A stretch of 64,000 nt of DNA. Source: Pseudomonas sp. RIT409 (GTDB lineage Bacteria > Pseudomonadota > Gammaproteobacteria > Pseudomonadales > Pseudomonadaceae). The DNA lies in the NCBI RefSeq assembly GCF_003052515.2, contig NZ_QARE02000004.1, positions 248,001 to 312,000 of the forward strand, read 5' to 3'. The notes beneath the pieces were generated by a model, which was not told where the DNA came from, did no database searches, and was given only the letters and a program-made list of their open reading frames with translations. Below are positions 19,168 through 28,010 of this stretch, one piece after another. The translations under genes were made by a program, and so were the position numbers. The stretch's first letter is position 1; every line of letters starts with the position of its first letter.

Positions 19168-19707
19168 TCAGTTACTGCGCGCCAGGTTCGAAGGCTGGAT
19201 CACCCGTTTGGCGTTCAGCCAGGCCTTCTGCCAATACGGCTTGTCGAGGCTGTCGAGCTTGACCGTGCCACCGGTGGCCGGCGCATGAACGAACCGCCCC
19301 TCACCGACATAGATACCGGCGTGGCTCACGTTCGACCCGCCGTTGGTGGCGAAAAATACCAGATCCCCTGTTTGTAGCTGGCTGCGATCGATGTCTGGGC
19401 CCCGCAGGCTGATCATCTCGCGCGTCGACCTCGGCAACAGGATCCCCGCGGCATCGCGGTAGACATAGCCAATCAGGCCGCTGCAATCGAAGCCGGAATC
19501 AGGCGTGTTGCCACCCCAGCGGTACGGTGTCCCCACCAGCCCAATGGCGCGCAACAAGACGTCATCAGCGACAGGCGAAGAAAATTGAGAGGGAGCGGAA
19601 ACCACAGGCCGGGAAACGACCTTCGGTGGAGAGGGCGGAGGATGGCTGGAGCACGCTGCCAGTAATACCGCCAAAGAAGCTACAGCCAGACGAACCGTAT
19701 ACGACAT
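19168..19707 (-). CDS. NlpC/P60-family lipoprotein endopeptidase
   Basis: A 179-aa predicted lipoprotein: signal sequence with lipobox LLAAC (residues ~15–19), a Pro/Ser-rich linker, then an NlpC/P60 domain. The catalytic cysteine is in DSGFDCSGLIGYVYRDAAG and the histidine in VSHAGIYVGEGRFVHAPA. Such enzymes cut peptide bonds in murein stem peptides. The start at 19707 gives a normal lipoprotein signal; ATG 19725 is an alternative. A paralogue lies 208 bp upstream in the same direction. Confidence 0.9.
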   Translation of the reverse strand: MSYTVRLAVASLAVLLAACSSHPPPSPPKVVSRPVVSAPSQFSSPVADDVLLRAIGLVGTPYRWGGNTPDSGFDCSGLIGYVYRDAAGILLPRSTREMISLRGPDIDRSQLQTGDLVFFATNGGSNVSHAGIYVGEGRFVHAPATGGTVKLDSLDKPYWQKAWLNAKRVIQPSNLARSN

Positions 19708-19810
19708 AAACACAACAACCTTCATAGGATGCGGCTTGCTCTGCCGGGAGCCGGGTTCATTCAAGACTGCGCAGAATCGGCTGCGTTCGGTGCCAGCCCG
19801 GTAAAACAGC

Positions 19811-19844
19811 AAAAAAACCGGGGCCGAACATCCAAACCCGGCCC
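19811..19844 (-). terminator. Rho-independent terminator
   Basis: On the minus strand a G+C-rich stem (GGGCCG pairing with CGGCCC, or CCGGG with CCCGG) is followed directly by seven T. It ends the NlpC/P60 gene at 19916–20605. Confidence 0.75.
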
Positions 19845-19915
19845 TTTCGCCTGTCTTGCCTTGCCAAACCCGTATCGCGACGTTTCACAGTCCGGGCCAA
19901 ACCCGGTAACAACGG

Positions 19916-20605
19916 TTATTTACGATGTTGGCGCTTGATTGTAGTCGAGGTCATCGCAGTCGTCGTTTCAGGCACATGGGAAGGTGCCATGGCCAACGCA
20001 CGCTTGGCTTCGATGAACGTCCGAGCCCAGTACGCATCGTCGAGGCTGTCGACGCGTACACCGCCACTGCGACGGCTGCTGGAATGAATGAATTGGTCAT
20101 CACCCAGGTAGATACCCGCGTGGCTCACACGACCACGGCCAGCGGTGCTGAAGAACAGCAGATCACCAGGCTTGAGGTCGTTGCGTTTGACCAGAGGGGC
20201 ATCGATGTTGATCATCTCGCGGGAAGAGCGTGGCAGGCTCATGCCTGCTTCTTCACGGAACAGATAACCGATGAAGCCGCTGCAATCGAAGCCGGAGGCG
20301 GTCGAGGTGCCGCCGAACCGGTAACGGGTGCCGATCAGCGACTTGCCACGTTCCAGAATACTGTCGGCCAGCAGGGGCAATTGATAAGGTTTGTTGTCGG
20401 CAAACTGCGCCAGCTCGTCTTCGGTGGCGATTTCGTCATCCAGGGCGGATGCCGAATACCCAGCGCGGTTGGCGGTTTGAGCGGTGGCAGAGTCCTTGAA
20501 CGGTGGAATCTGCGCCTGCTGTTGCGATGCTGGCATCTGGGCCGCGCAGCCGAACAGCAGGGTCACGAGTGCGAGAGGCACGAGGGGTGCGAAGCGATTC
20601 AGCAT
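19916..20605 (-). CDS. NlpC/P60-family lipoprotein endopeptidase (second copy)
   Basis: A 229-aa predicted lipoprotein with signal sequence and lipobox LLFGC, a linker of about 70 residues, and a C-terminal NlpC/P60 domain. Catalytic Cys is in ASGFDCSGFIGYLFREEAG, His in VSHAGIYLGDDQFIHSSS. It shares order and motifs with its downstream neighbour, so the two look like an old tandem duplication. The ATG at 20605 is preferred; a GTG two codons upstream is possible. A terminator separates the two genes. Confidence 0.9.
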   Translation of the reverse strand: MLNRFAPLVPLALVTLLFGCAAQMPASQQQAQIPPFKDSATAQTANRAGYSASALDDEIATEDELAQFADNKPYQLPLLADSILERGKSLIGTRYRFGGTSTASGFDCSGFIGYLFREEAGMSLPRSSREMINIDAPLVKRNDLKPGDLLFFSTAGRGRVSHAGIYLGDDQFIHSSSRRSGGVRVDSLDDAYWARTFIEAKRALAMAPSHVPETTTAMTSTTIKRQHRK

Positions 20606-20671
20606 GGGCACGACCGTGGCTAAGGTGTAAAGAAGCCGAGACTATGCCTTCAATCGTCGTCATTTGCAAAT

Positions 20672-21457
20672 TCAATCGAAACAAATGTGACTTGCCAGTG
20701 TCCCCATCACATCTAAGGCTCGGCACCTCATAACAGCGTCCATGTGCCTGGAGTGATCGGTCGGCGAAGGGTTGATCTCAGCGGTAAAGCCTCCCGTAAT
20801 TCGCGTTCGCACCAGCGGCTCGTGAATGTACGGGAAACTGGCCGTGGTTCCAACACTGAGTACAGCGTCAAAGCCTTTTGCCATCTCTGCATACAGCACA
20901 TTCAATGCCAGCTCCGGCAACATCTCCTCGAACAAGACGACCGGCGGTCTGAGGACACCCTCACAATGCGCGCACAACGGCGGCAGCGCACGTTGCAAGT
21001 GAGCGCTCAGCTCCGGGTCCTGCGCGCCGCAGGACTGACAGTAGAGCGGTGCGATCTGCCCATGAATCTCGATCAACCGTTCGGGCGGGCTGCCCGCCGC
21101 CCGATGGTAACCGTCAACGTTCTGAGTCAGCACCCAGCATTCCGGCTTATATCGCTGCAGTTGTGCGATCGCAAAATGCGCCGCATTGGGCTGTCCACCC
21201 AGGCAAGCGCTACCTAATTGGGCAATGTATTTCCAGCACAGGGCAGGATCACGTCGCAGCATCGGCCCGGAAAGCGCCCTTTCGATCGGCAGCCCATCGT
21301 CGGTCTGGCCGTTGTACAAGCCGCCAACACCACGATAGGTCGGCAGACCCGAATCCGCCGACAACCCGGCGCCCGTGATGATCAGGATGCGGTCCGCGCG
21401 GCGCAGGGCGGCGACCGTCTGCTGCACCACCGCCGGGTCCACCTCTGGCAGCGTCAC
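20672..21457 (-). CDS. Sirtuin (NAD-dependent protein deacylase)
   Basis: A 261-aa Sir2-family protein. NAD-binding ITGAGLSADSGLPTYRG, the catalytic histidine region (TQNVDGYHRAAG, then IHGQ) and a four-cysteine zinc site (CQSCG and CAHC) are all present, so it should be active. It removes acyl groups from lysines using NAD+. It begins at GTG 21457, which overlaps the hda stop codon (GTGA), so the two are translationally coupled. Confidence 0.93.
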   Translation of the reverse strand: MTLPEVDPAVVQQTVAALRRADRILIITGAGLSADSGLPTYRGVGGLYNGQTDDGLPIERALSGPMLRRDPALCWKYIAQLGSACLGGQPNAAHFAIAQLQRYKPECWVLTQNVDGYHRAAGSPPERLIEIHGQIAPLYCQSCGAQDPELSAHLQRALPPLCAHCEGVLRPPVVLFEEMLPELALNVLYAEMAKGFDAVLSVGTTASFPYIHEPLVRTRITGGFTAEINPSPTDHSRHMDAVMRCRALDVMGTLASHICFD

Positions 21458-22158
21458 CAGCCGAGCGTTTCTTTAAGGAAGGGGATGGTCAGCTTCCGCT
21501 GAGCCTGCAGCGAGGCCTGATCGAGTTGCTCGAGGAGATCGAACAACGCGCTCATGCTGCGCTTGCCTCGAGTCAGAATGAAATGCCCGACTTCATCCGT
21601 CAGGTGCAAACCGCGGCGAGACGCGCGCAATTGCAGCGCACGAAGCTTCTCTTCGTCGGACAGCAGCCGCATTTGAAAGACCAGTGCCATCGTCAGGCGC
21701 GATTTGAGGTCTGCCAATTTGACCGGCAGCTCCCGTGGCGAACAGGACGCCGCGATCAGCAGGCGTCGACCACTGTCGCGCAGGCGATTGAACAGGTGGA
21801 AAAGGGCTTCCTCCCATTCGGGCTTGCCCGCCACGACCTGAAGATCGTCAAGACAGACCAGTTCGTACTGCTCAAGGTGATCGAACAGCTCGACGCCCTC
21901 TTCCAGCAGCTCGGCCATCGGCAGGTAGACGGCCGGTTCGCCCAATTGCTTGAAGCGCAGGCAGGCAGCCTGCAGCAGGTGTGTGCGCCCTACCCCGTTC
22001 TTGCCCCACAGATAGATGAGGCTCTCGGTCCACCCGGCATCGGCCTCGCACAGGCGCTCGACGTAGCCGAGTGCAGCGGCATTGGCGCCTGGGTAGTAAT
22101 TGATGAAGGTGGCGTCATCACGCAGACGCACACTCAGGGGCAGCTGAACTGGTTTCAT
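21454..22158 (-). CDS. hda: DnaA regulatory inactivator Hda
   Basis: A 234-aa AAA+ protein made only of the DnaA ATPase domain: Walker A region YLWGKNGVGRTHLL (with the Arg in place of Lys usual in pseudomonad Hda), Walker B LVCLDDLQ. The N-terminal MKPVQLPLSVRL is the clamp-binding peptide (QLPLS). With the loaded beta clamp Hda stimulates ATP hydrolysis by DnaA and prevents over-initiation. A perfect 7-bp hairpin lies 10 nt before the start. Confidence 0.95.
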   Translation of the reverse strand: MKPVQLPLSVRLRDDATFINYYPGANAAALGYVERLCEADAGWTESLIYLWGKNGVGRTHLLQAACLRFKQLGEPAVYLPMAELLEEGVELFDHLEQYELVCLDDLQVVAGKPEWEEALFHLFNRLRDSGRRLLIAASCSPRELPVKLADLKSRLTMALVFQMRLLSDEEKLRALQLRASRRGLHLTDEVGHFILTRGKRSMSALFDLLEQLDQASLQAQRKLTIPFLKETLGW

Positions 22159-22465
22159 GCTGGCTGACCGGTTCGATGACGAACCGCCAAGGGGCCTCTG
22201 TGTAAAGTGTGCAAAGTTTATACCCGAGAGGCCAGCCGCACAATCCGCCAGTCGGCCTGCAAAATCAACGAGTTGCATCCGCTCCCGGCAAGACGCCGGA
22301 TTCGGCGCCATGACAGGTGACCCAATGCGCCTGCTGTTACGGTTCACGGTCAGATCACGAAAGGGGGCAGGTCGAGTCCGGCATGCGGCCTCGTTGCCAC
22401 AGGCTTGTGATCGACCCGCCCCGCCCTTTAGCCCTCTCATTTCACTGCAAGCGAGCATCGGTCCC
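22159..22465. promoter_or_regulatory. hda leader and promoter region
   Basis: Minus-strand TATAAA (22217–22222) is a likely -10 box for hda. It is enclosed by an inverted repeat GGCCTCT/AGAGGCC (22193–22199 and 22227–22233). Nearer the gene, CGGTTCG/CGAACCG (22169–22175 and 22180–22186, 4-nt loop) forms a hairpin just ahead of the start codon. The rest of the region, towards 22465, shows nothing recognisable. Confidence 0.45.
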
Positions 22466-23539
22466 TTATAGCTCAGGATCCTCCATGCCACCGTAGATGT
22501 CCGAATCCTTGTACAGGTCGTGTACGTGCCGTACCAGAACCATGATCACCGCGGCAACAGGCAGCGCGAGGAGAATGCCGGTGAAACCGAACAACTCTCC
22601 GCCCGCCAGAATCGCGAAAATGACCGCCACAGGGTGCAGACCGATACGGTCGCCCACCAGCAGCGGTGTGAGGACCATGCCTTCGAGCGCCTGCCCCACC
22701 ATGAACACGGCCACGATGCCCAGCATCGGATACAGGTCGCCGCCGAACTGAAAGAAGCCCGCCAGGATCGCCGACCCGATACCGATCACGAACCCCATAT
22801 AAGGCACGATGGCGGCCAGCCCTGCGATCACGCCGATCAGCAGGCCCAGCTCGAGACCGACCAGCATCAGGCCGGCCGCGTAAATGACCCCCAGTGCGAC
22901 CATCACCAGCAACTGCCCGCGAATGAACGCGCCTAGCACTTCGTGGCATTCGTCAGCCAGGGCTACGATCTTCTTCTCACGATGACGCGGCAGCAGGCTG
23001 CGAACCTTGGCCATCATCACATCCCAGTCCCGCAAGAGGTAGAAGCAGACCACCGGGATCAGCACCAGGTTGGTCAACCAGCCAATCAGCGCAAGCGTCG
23101 ATGTGGTGGCCTGGGCCAGGACGATTCCGACGATGTCACCGGTCTGCCCCATGTGCTCGGAAATCGCCGCCTTGACCTTGTCGAACTTCCAGAACCCTTC
23201 CGCCAGTCCCAGCTTGGCCTGCACCCAGGGCAATGCCGTGTGTTGCAGCCAGTCCAGTATCTGCGGCGCCAGCTCGTAGAGCCGGTAGAGCTGCTTGGCG
23301 AGCATTGGCACCAACACCAGCAGCAAGCCCATGAAGATCAGTGTGAACAGGACGAAAACCGTCACCACCGCCCATGTCCGGGACATCTTGAGTTTTTCCA
23401 GCCGATCGGCCAGAGGGTCGCCCATGTAAGCCAACAGCAGCGCCACCAGAAACGGCGAAAGAATGGCATGCAACAGCCAGACGAACAGGCACAGCAGGAC
23501 CACCCCGCCCAGCCAGAACCAACGACGCGTATCAATCAT
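22466..23539 (-). CDS. AI-2E family transporter (PerM-like permease)
   Basis: A 357-aa inner-membrane protein with about eight hydrophobic segments and the family layout: an N-terminal pair of helices, a soluble region (residues ~90–150), then the conserved C-terminal block with PYMGFVIGIGSAILAGFFQFG and GDRIGLHPVAVIFAILAGGELFG. Members have been linked to autoinducer-2 export and Na+/H+ exchange, but the substrate of this one is unknown. It neighbours hda and purM, as in other pseudomonads. Confidence 0.9.
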   Translation of the reverse strand: MIDTRRWFWLGGVVLLCLFVWLLHAILSPFLVALLLAYMGDPLADRLEKLKMSRTWAVVTVFVLFTLIFMGLLLVLVPMLAKQLYRLYELAPQILDWLQHTALPWVQAKLGLAEGFWKFDKVKAAISEHMGQTGDIVGIVLAQATTSTLALIGWLTNLVLIPVVCFYLLRDWDVMMAKVRSLLPRHREKKIVALADECHEVLGAFIRGQLLVMVALGVIYAAGLMLVGLELGLLIGVIAGLAAIVPYMGFVIGIGSAILAGFFQFGGDLYPMLGIVAVFMVGQALEGMVLTPLLVGDRIGLHPVAVIFAILAGGELFGFTGILLALPVAAVIMVLVRHVHDLYKDSDIYGGMEDPEL

Positions 23540-23580
23540 TACCGACCCTCGATCCATTCATGGTGCATCGTCTCATTCAC

Positions 23581-24636
23581 TTACCAACGAAAATGCAGCG
23601 TTTGCGCTGCGGTCGGGACGGGCACCGGCGCGGCTCCGCCCGCAGGGACTTGCCCTGCATCGACGGGGGTCGGGCTCAGCTCGCCCGCGGGGACTTCCTG
23701 CAATTTGGCCAACGCCAGTTGCGAACGCAGTTGGTCCGCGCTGCCGCTGACATCGAACACGACCTTGTCGCCTTCCGCCGACTTCAGACGCCCGCCGAAG
23801 GGCTCCAGCAAGCGACCCAACTGGGCGTAACGCTCCAGCGTCATACCCTGCACTTCCAGCGCCATGCCCGACGAAGTCCCTGGCTTGACCACGAAACGGG
23901 GGGCCAGCCGCTGACTCACCGCCAGCAACACCGCATCCGCCAAGTCGGCAGAGGACGCAGCCGATGCGCTGCCTTGCTCCATCTTGTCGCCCAGCCACAG
24001 GTGCCATTTGCCCTGCCACTGTTCCCCATTTTGCTGAGCATGAACAGCAAGGATCGCATCGGAGCCGTAACGCTCGGAGGCCTGTTTCAACGGCGTCACG
24101 TCGTTGCCATCGAGGGTCTTGGCATTGCCAATGCCCTGCTCGCCCAGATCAGCCAGCGGCAAACGCAGCGGCAAGCCACGGTGCTGGGCCGCGCGGCGCA
24201 GAGGTTCGGCAGTCGCCTGACCATCGCCCACCAGGTTCGCGCCATCGGTTGCATCGTTCAGCCACCAGGCCATGATCACCGGGCGGTTGGAGCCCCACAG
24301 GGCAAGCCCTGCCTGGCGTAGGGCGCGGTCGGTGCTGGCCGGGTCAAAATCCACCTGCAGCGACTCAGGGGGACCGGCGTCGTAACCGAACTGGCTGATG
24401 ATCTGCTGCGGATCCTTGCGTACATCGGCCAGACCTGCGCCCTGGGCGGCCTTCGCATCCCCCGTCAGACGAATGACCAGGGTTTCCAGCGCAGCCTGGG
24501 TGGCGCGGGCTTTTTCATCGGGGGTCTGACCGCTGACCGGCTCACGCACCTGGTACAGATTGTTCACCGTCTCGGCCAGGGCCGGGAGGCTGATGAGGGA
24601 CAGACAACCTATCAACAGGCAGTTCTTCAGGCGCAT
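23581..24636 (-). CDS. DUF2066 domain-containing exported protein
   Basis: A 351-aa protein with a signal peptide (about residues 1–21, LPALAE). The segment VNNLYQVREPVSGQTPDEKARATQAALETLVIRLTGD is the conserved start of the DUF2066 domain, and the C-terminus is Pro/Val/Ala-rich. It is of unknown function. It is divergent from purM and precedes the AI-2E transporter gene by about 40 nt on the same strand, so they are probably co-transcribed. Confidence 0.85.
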   Translation of the reverse strand: MRLKNCLLIGCLSLISLPALAETVNNLYQVREPVSGQTPDEKARATQAALETLVIRLTGDAKAAQGAGLADVRKDPQQIISQFGYDAGPPESLQVDFDPASTDRALRQAGLALWGSNRPVIMAWWLNDATDGANLVGDGQATAEPLRRAAQHRGLPLRLPLADLGEQGIGNAKTLDGNDVTPLKQASERYGSDAILAVHAQQNGEQWQGKWHLWLGDKMEQGSASAASSADLADAVLLAVSQRLAPRFVVKPGTSSGMALEVQGMTLERYAQLGRLLEPFGGRLKSAEGDKVVFDVSGSADQLRSQLALAKLQEVPAGELSPTPVDAGQVPAGGAAPVPVPTAAQTLHFRW

Positions 24637-24947
24637 AAAAATTCCCACGAAGCAAAAGGTGCAGCCTATAAATAGCTGCGTGAAAAATGACTCGCTCGAC
24701 TCAGACCGCAACGCCGCCCGAATCGCTCACTCTGGGGATGAACTTACACCTTTTATCGCGGCCGACGAACGGCTGAAGCCTGAACGACCGCGTTATTTTT
24801 TCTGATCGAGGCCCTGCCTGTCGGGCCAAGGATGGCCGGTGGAGTCCAACCCTGATAAAATCGCGCGCCTTCGCAGACCGGCGATGACACAGCCACGAGC
24901 CGTCTCCACCCCGGTCGTTACCCCGAATCCCCCTAAAGGCCTGGATA
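24637..24947. promoter_or_regulatory. Divergent DUF2066–purM promoter region
   Basis: TGATAAAAT at 24853–24861 is a good extended -10 box for purM, 87 nt before its ATG. A short GGCCC/GGGCC hairpin lies at 24810–24827. No recognisable purine-repressor operator was seen. Confidence 0.45.
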
Positions 24948-26006
24948 ATGAGCAAGCAACCCTCCCTGAGCTACAAAGACGCCGGTGTAGACATCGACGC
25001 CGGTGAAGCATTGGTCGAACGCATCAAGGGCGTGGCCAAGCGCACCAAGCGCCCGGAAGTGATGGGCGGCCTGGGCGGGTTCGGCGCGCTGTGCGAAATT
25101 CCTGCCGGCTACAAACAACCGGTGCTGGTGTCCGGCACCGACGGCGTCGGCACCAAGCTGCGCCTGGCCCTGAACCTCAACAAGCACGACAGCATCGGCA
25201 TCGATCTGGTCGCCATGTGCGTGAACGATCTGGTGGTGTGCGGCGCCGAGCCTCTGTTCTTCCTGGATTACTACGCCACCGGCAAACTGAACGTCGACAC
25301 CGCGGCTCAGGTCGTGACCGGCATCGGTGCAGGCTGCGAACTGGCGGGTTGCTCGCTGGTCGGCGGTGAGACCGCTGAAATGCCTGGCATGTACGAAGGC
25401 GAAGACTACGACCTGGCCGGCTTCTGTGTCGGCGTGGTTGAAAAGGCCGAAATCATCGATGGCTCGAAAGTCGCCAGCGGAGACGCGTTGATTGCGCTGC
25501 CATCGTCCGGCCCACACTCCAACGGCTATTCGCTGATTCGCAAGATCATCGAAGTCGCGGGTGCCGACATCGAAAACATTCAACTGGACGGCAAACCTCT
25601 GACCGACCTGCTGATGGCGCCGACTCGCATCTACGTCAAGCCGTTGCTCAAGCTGATCAAGGATACCGGTGCCGTGAAGGCCATGGCCCACATCACCGGT
25701 GGCGGTCTGCTGGACAACATCCCGCGCGTGCTGCCCGAGGGCGCCCAGGCGGTCATCGACGTGGCGAGCTGGACCCGCCCTGCGGTGTTCGATTGGCTGC
25801 AAGAGAAAGGCAACGTCGACGAGCACGAAATGCACCGCGTCCTGAATTGCGGCGTGGGTATGGTCATCTGCGTTGCACAGGAACACGTCGAAGCGTCGCT
25901 GAACGCGCTGCGTGACGCGGGCGAGCAGCCATGGGTGATCGGGCAGATCGGCGTTGCGGCCGATGGTGCTCCACAGGTCGAGCTGAAAAACGTCAAGGCG
26001 CATTGA
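24948..26006 (+). CDS. purM: Phosphoribosylformylglycinamidine cyclo-ligase
   Basis: A 352-aa AIR synthetase that closes the imidazole ring in purine synthesis using ATP. Family segments are [16 protein letters not shown] at the N-terminus, [26 protein letters not shown] and [16 protein letters not shown]. Length and start are typical. It overlaps purN by one base (TGATG). Confidence 0.97.
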   Translation: MSKQPSLSYKDAGVDIDAGEALVERIKGVAKRTKRPEVMGGLGGFGALCEIPAGYKQPVLVSGTDGVGTKLRLALNLNKHDSIGIDLVAMCVNDLVVCGAEPLFFLDYYATGKLNVDTAAQVVTGIGAGCELAGCSLVGGETAEMPGMYEGEDYDLAGFCVGVVEKAEIIDGSKVASGDALIALPSSGPHSNGYSLIRKIIEVAGADIENIQLDGKPLTDLLMAPTRIYVKPLLKLIKDTGAVKAMAHITGGGLLDNIPRVLPEGAQAVIDVASWTRPAVFDWLQEKGNVDEHEMHRVLNCGVGMVICVAQEHVEASLNALRDAGEQPWVIGQIGVAADGAPQVELKNVKAH

Positions 26007-26668
26007 TGCCCGACATGCCCCAACCCTGTGATGTAGTGGTGCTGCTGTCCGGCACCGGCGGTAACCTGCAAGCGATGATCGACAGCTTTCAGGACAGTTC
26101 GAGCCCGGCTCGCATCTGCGCGGTGATTTCCAACCGCGCCGATGCCTTCGGCCTGGAGCGGGCTCGAAACGCAGGCATCGCGACCCGCGTTCTGGAGCAC
26201 ACCGCCTATGAGGGTCGCGAGGCCTTCGACACCGCGCTGGTCGAACTGATCGACTCGTTTGCGCCGAAGCTGGTGGTCCTTGCTGGCTTCATGCGCATCC
26301 TCACTCCGGGCTTCGTGCGCCATTACCACGGACGCCTGCTGAACATACATCCGTCATTGCTTCCGCGTTACAAAGGCTTGCACACCCACCAGCGGGTGCT
26401 GGAGGCTGGCGACACCGAGCATGGGTGCAGCGTGCACTTCGTCACCGAGGAACTCGATGGTGGGCCTCTGGTCGTACAAGCTGTTATTTCGGTACAGTTG
26501 CACGACACGCTTGCCACGCTGGCGCAACGGGTTCACACCCAGGAACACCTGATTTACCCGCTGGCCATCCGCTGGTTCGCCGAGGGCCGCCTGGCCTTGG
26601 ACGTATCGGGTGCTTCACTGGACGGGCAGCCCCTGGGGCCAAGCGGTCATGTGATTCGGGCCGTCTAA
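26006..26668 (+). CDS. purN: Phosphoribosylglycinamide formyltransferase
   Basis: A 220-aa GAR transformylase using 10-formyltetrahydrofolate. Visible are VVLLSGTGGNLQAMID, the catalytic segment NIHPSLLPRYKGLHTHQRVLEAGDTEHG (Asn, His and Asp of the active site) and the following VHFVTEELDGGPLV. It starts one base inside the purM stop, so translation is coupled. Confidence 0.97.
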   Translation: MPDMPQPCDVVVLLSGTGGNLQAMIDSFQDSSSPARICAVISNRADAFGLERARNAGIATRVLEHTAYEGREAFDTALVELIDSFAPKLVVLAGFMRILTPGFVRHYHGRLLNIHPSLLPRYKGLHTHQRVLEAGDTEHGCSVHFVTEELDGGPLVVQAVISVQLHDTLATLAQRVHTQEHLIYPLAIRWFAEGRLALDVSGASLDGQPLGPSGHVIRAV

Positions 26669-26700
26669 GTCGGCCCTTCCATTCAAAGACAGGAGATACC

Positions 26701-27417
26701 ATGCGTCGTGCTTTGCTCTTCGCTTTCGCTCTGCTCGCACTTCCTACGGTTCACGCGGCAGACCCTCAACCGTTCTCCGCGAGCTACACCGCCGATTTCA
26801 AACAACTACCTGTAGGGGGCGGCAGCGCCACCCGCAGCCTGGAAAAGAACGCCGACGGCACCTGGACCTTGAACTTCCAGGCGTCAATGATGATTGCCAG
26901 CCTGACCGAAGTCAGCACCTTCAAGGCTGACAAGGGCACGCTGTTGCCGCAGACCTACCACTTCGAACGTGGCGGCCTGGGCAAGAGCAAGACTGTCGAT
27001 CTGGTGTTCGACTGGTCCACCAAGTTCGTCACGGGCACCGATCGCAAAGACCCGATCAAGATCCCACTGAATACCGGGATTCTTGACAAGTCCACGTACC
27101 AGTTGGCGCTGCAGAACGATGTCGCCGCGGGCAAGAAGACCATGAGCTACCAAGTGGTCGACGGTGACGAAACGGACACCTATGATTTCCGCGTCCTGGG
27201 CACCGAAAAAGTCGACACCAAGGTGGGTTCGGTCGATGCCATCAAGGTCGAGCGCGTGCGCGACCCGACTCAGACCAAGCGTATTACGGTGATGTGGTTC
27301 GCCAAGAACTACGACTACCTGCTGGTCCGCCTGCAACAGGTCGAGACCGACGGTAAGGAATACAACATCATGCTGCAAGACGGCACCGTGAACGGTAAGT
27401 CGGTGAAAGGCAGCTGA
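26701..27417 (+). CDS. DUF3108 domain-containing exported protein
   Basis: A 238-aa protein with a signal peptide (about residues 1–19, TVHAA) and a beta-rich DUF3108 domain, beginning PFSASYTADFKQLPVGG. The ATG follows AGGAG, 32 nt after purN, so it may be read through from purMN. Function unknown; likely periplasmic or outer-membrane associated. An intrinsic terminator follows directly. Confidence 0.87.
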   Translation: MRRALLFAFALLALPTVHAADPQPFSASYTADFKQLPVGGGSATRSLEKNADGTWTLNFQASMMIASLTEVSTFKADKGTLLPQTYHFERGGLGKSKTVDLVFDWSTKFVTGTDRKDPIKIPLNTGILDKSTYQLALQNDVAAGKKTMSYQVVDGDETDTYDFRVLGTEKVDTKVGSVDAIKVERVRDPTQTKRITVMWFAKNYDYLLVRLQQVETDGKEYNIMLQDGTVNGKSVKGS

Positions 27418-27763
27418 TCGCAGCGCCTGTAGACGCCTCTGAACCCCGCTACGGCGGGGTTTTTTGTGCCCTGACCCTTCGAAATAACGCGCTCGGGACC
27501 TGCCCAATCCGCGGTCGAAGGGCTGAAGCCTTCGTAGCGGTTCGCCTGTGGTCCTGGCCAGCAAAAAATGAAACATTCTTCATCCCGCCTTCCGTGTGCG
27601 ACAAATCGCCACAGCACCTTGCAAAACAGCGATTTACCCACTCTTACGAATTTCGCAAAAAACCTTTACAGAAAACGAACGTTTACTTAGCAAGCTACGG
27701 AAATTTATAAAGAAGTCACTGCGACGTCCTGCCGCAGATATCAAAGAGTCAGGAGTTTTCGAT
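27418..27763 (+). promoter_or_regulatory. Intergenic region with promoter for the 62-aa gene
   Basis: After the terminator there is an A+T-rich segment with a plausible promoter: TTTACT at 27682–27687 and TATAAA at 27706–27711, 18 nt apart, leading to the small gene at 27764. The rest, 27470–27650, shows nothing recognisable. Confidence 0.4.
27442..27466 (+). terminator. Rho-independent terminator
   Basis: ACCCCGC (27443–27449), TACG loop and GCGGGGT (27454–27460) are followed by six T. It ends the purM–purN–DUF3108 unit. Confidence 0.9.
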
Positions 27764-27952
27764 ATGACGGTAACGGTTACTGAACGCGACGAAGCCCACA
27801 AATCACACGAAAGCATTGCCGACGGCATTCAGATCTGGGATGTGCGACAGCAGGGTGAGCTGGTTGGGATGTTCCATCAAGAATCGGACGCGCAGAGCTA
27901 TGCCGCAGAACTCGCGGCTCTAGAGGCCAAGAAGGCCGAAAGCATGCAATAA
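27764..27952 (+). CDS. Small hypothetical protein (62 aa)
   Basis: A 62-aa acidic protein starting MTVTVTERDEAHKSHES and containing IQIWDVRQQGELVGMFHQESDAQSYAAELAALEAKK. It resembles small pseudomonad proteins that share this W-D-V/G-x-F core. CAGGAG lies upstream of the ATG, a promoter is plausible, and a bidirectional terminator follows 17 nt after the stop. Function unknown. Confidence 0.75.
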   Translation: MTVTVTERDEAHKSHESIADGIQIWDVRQQGELVGMFHQESDAQSYAAELAALEAKKAESMQ

Positions 27953-27968
27953 CGGAATCGCAGCAAAA

Positions 27969-27995
27969 CAAAACCCGCCTTGGCGGGTTTTGTCA
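27969..27995. terminator. Bidirectional rho-independent terminator
   Basis: CAAAACCCGCC (27969–27979) pairs perfectly with GGCGGGTTTTG (27982–27992). The A-rich and T-rich flanks allow it to end both the 62-aa gene and the convergent DUF2058 gene. Confidence 0.88.
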
Positions 27996-28010
27996 TTCAG
28001 GGGTAGCGGA

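Noticed and set aside
19700..19705. GTATAC-like sequence at the start of the NlpC/P60 gene
   Set aside because: It lies within coding sequence just after the start codon, lacks the flanking bases of the other operators, and no hydroxyproline gene is near.
24933..26003. A 356-codon frame antisense to purM
   Set aside because: purM is unmistakable and fills the same interval; the antisense product is a compositional artefact rich in His/Gln/Val.
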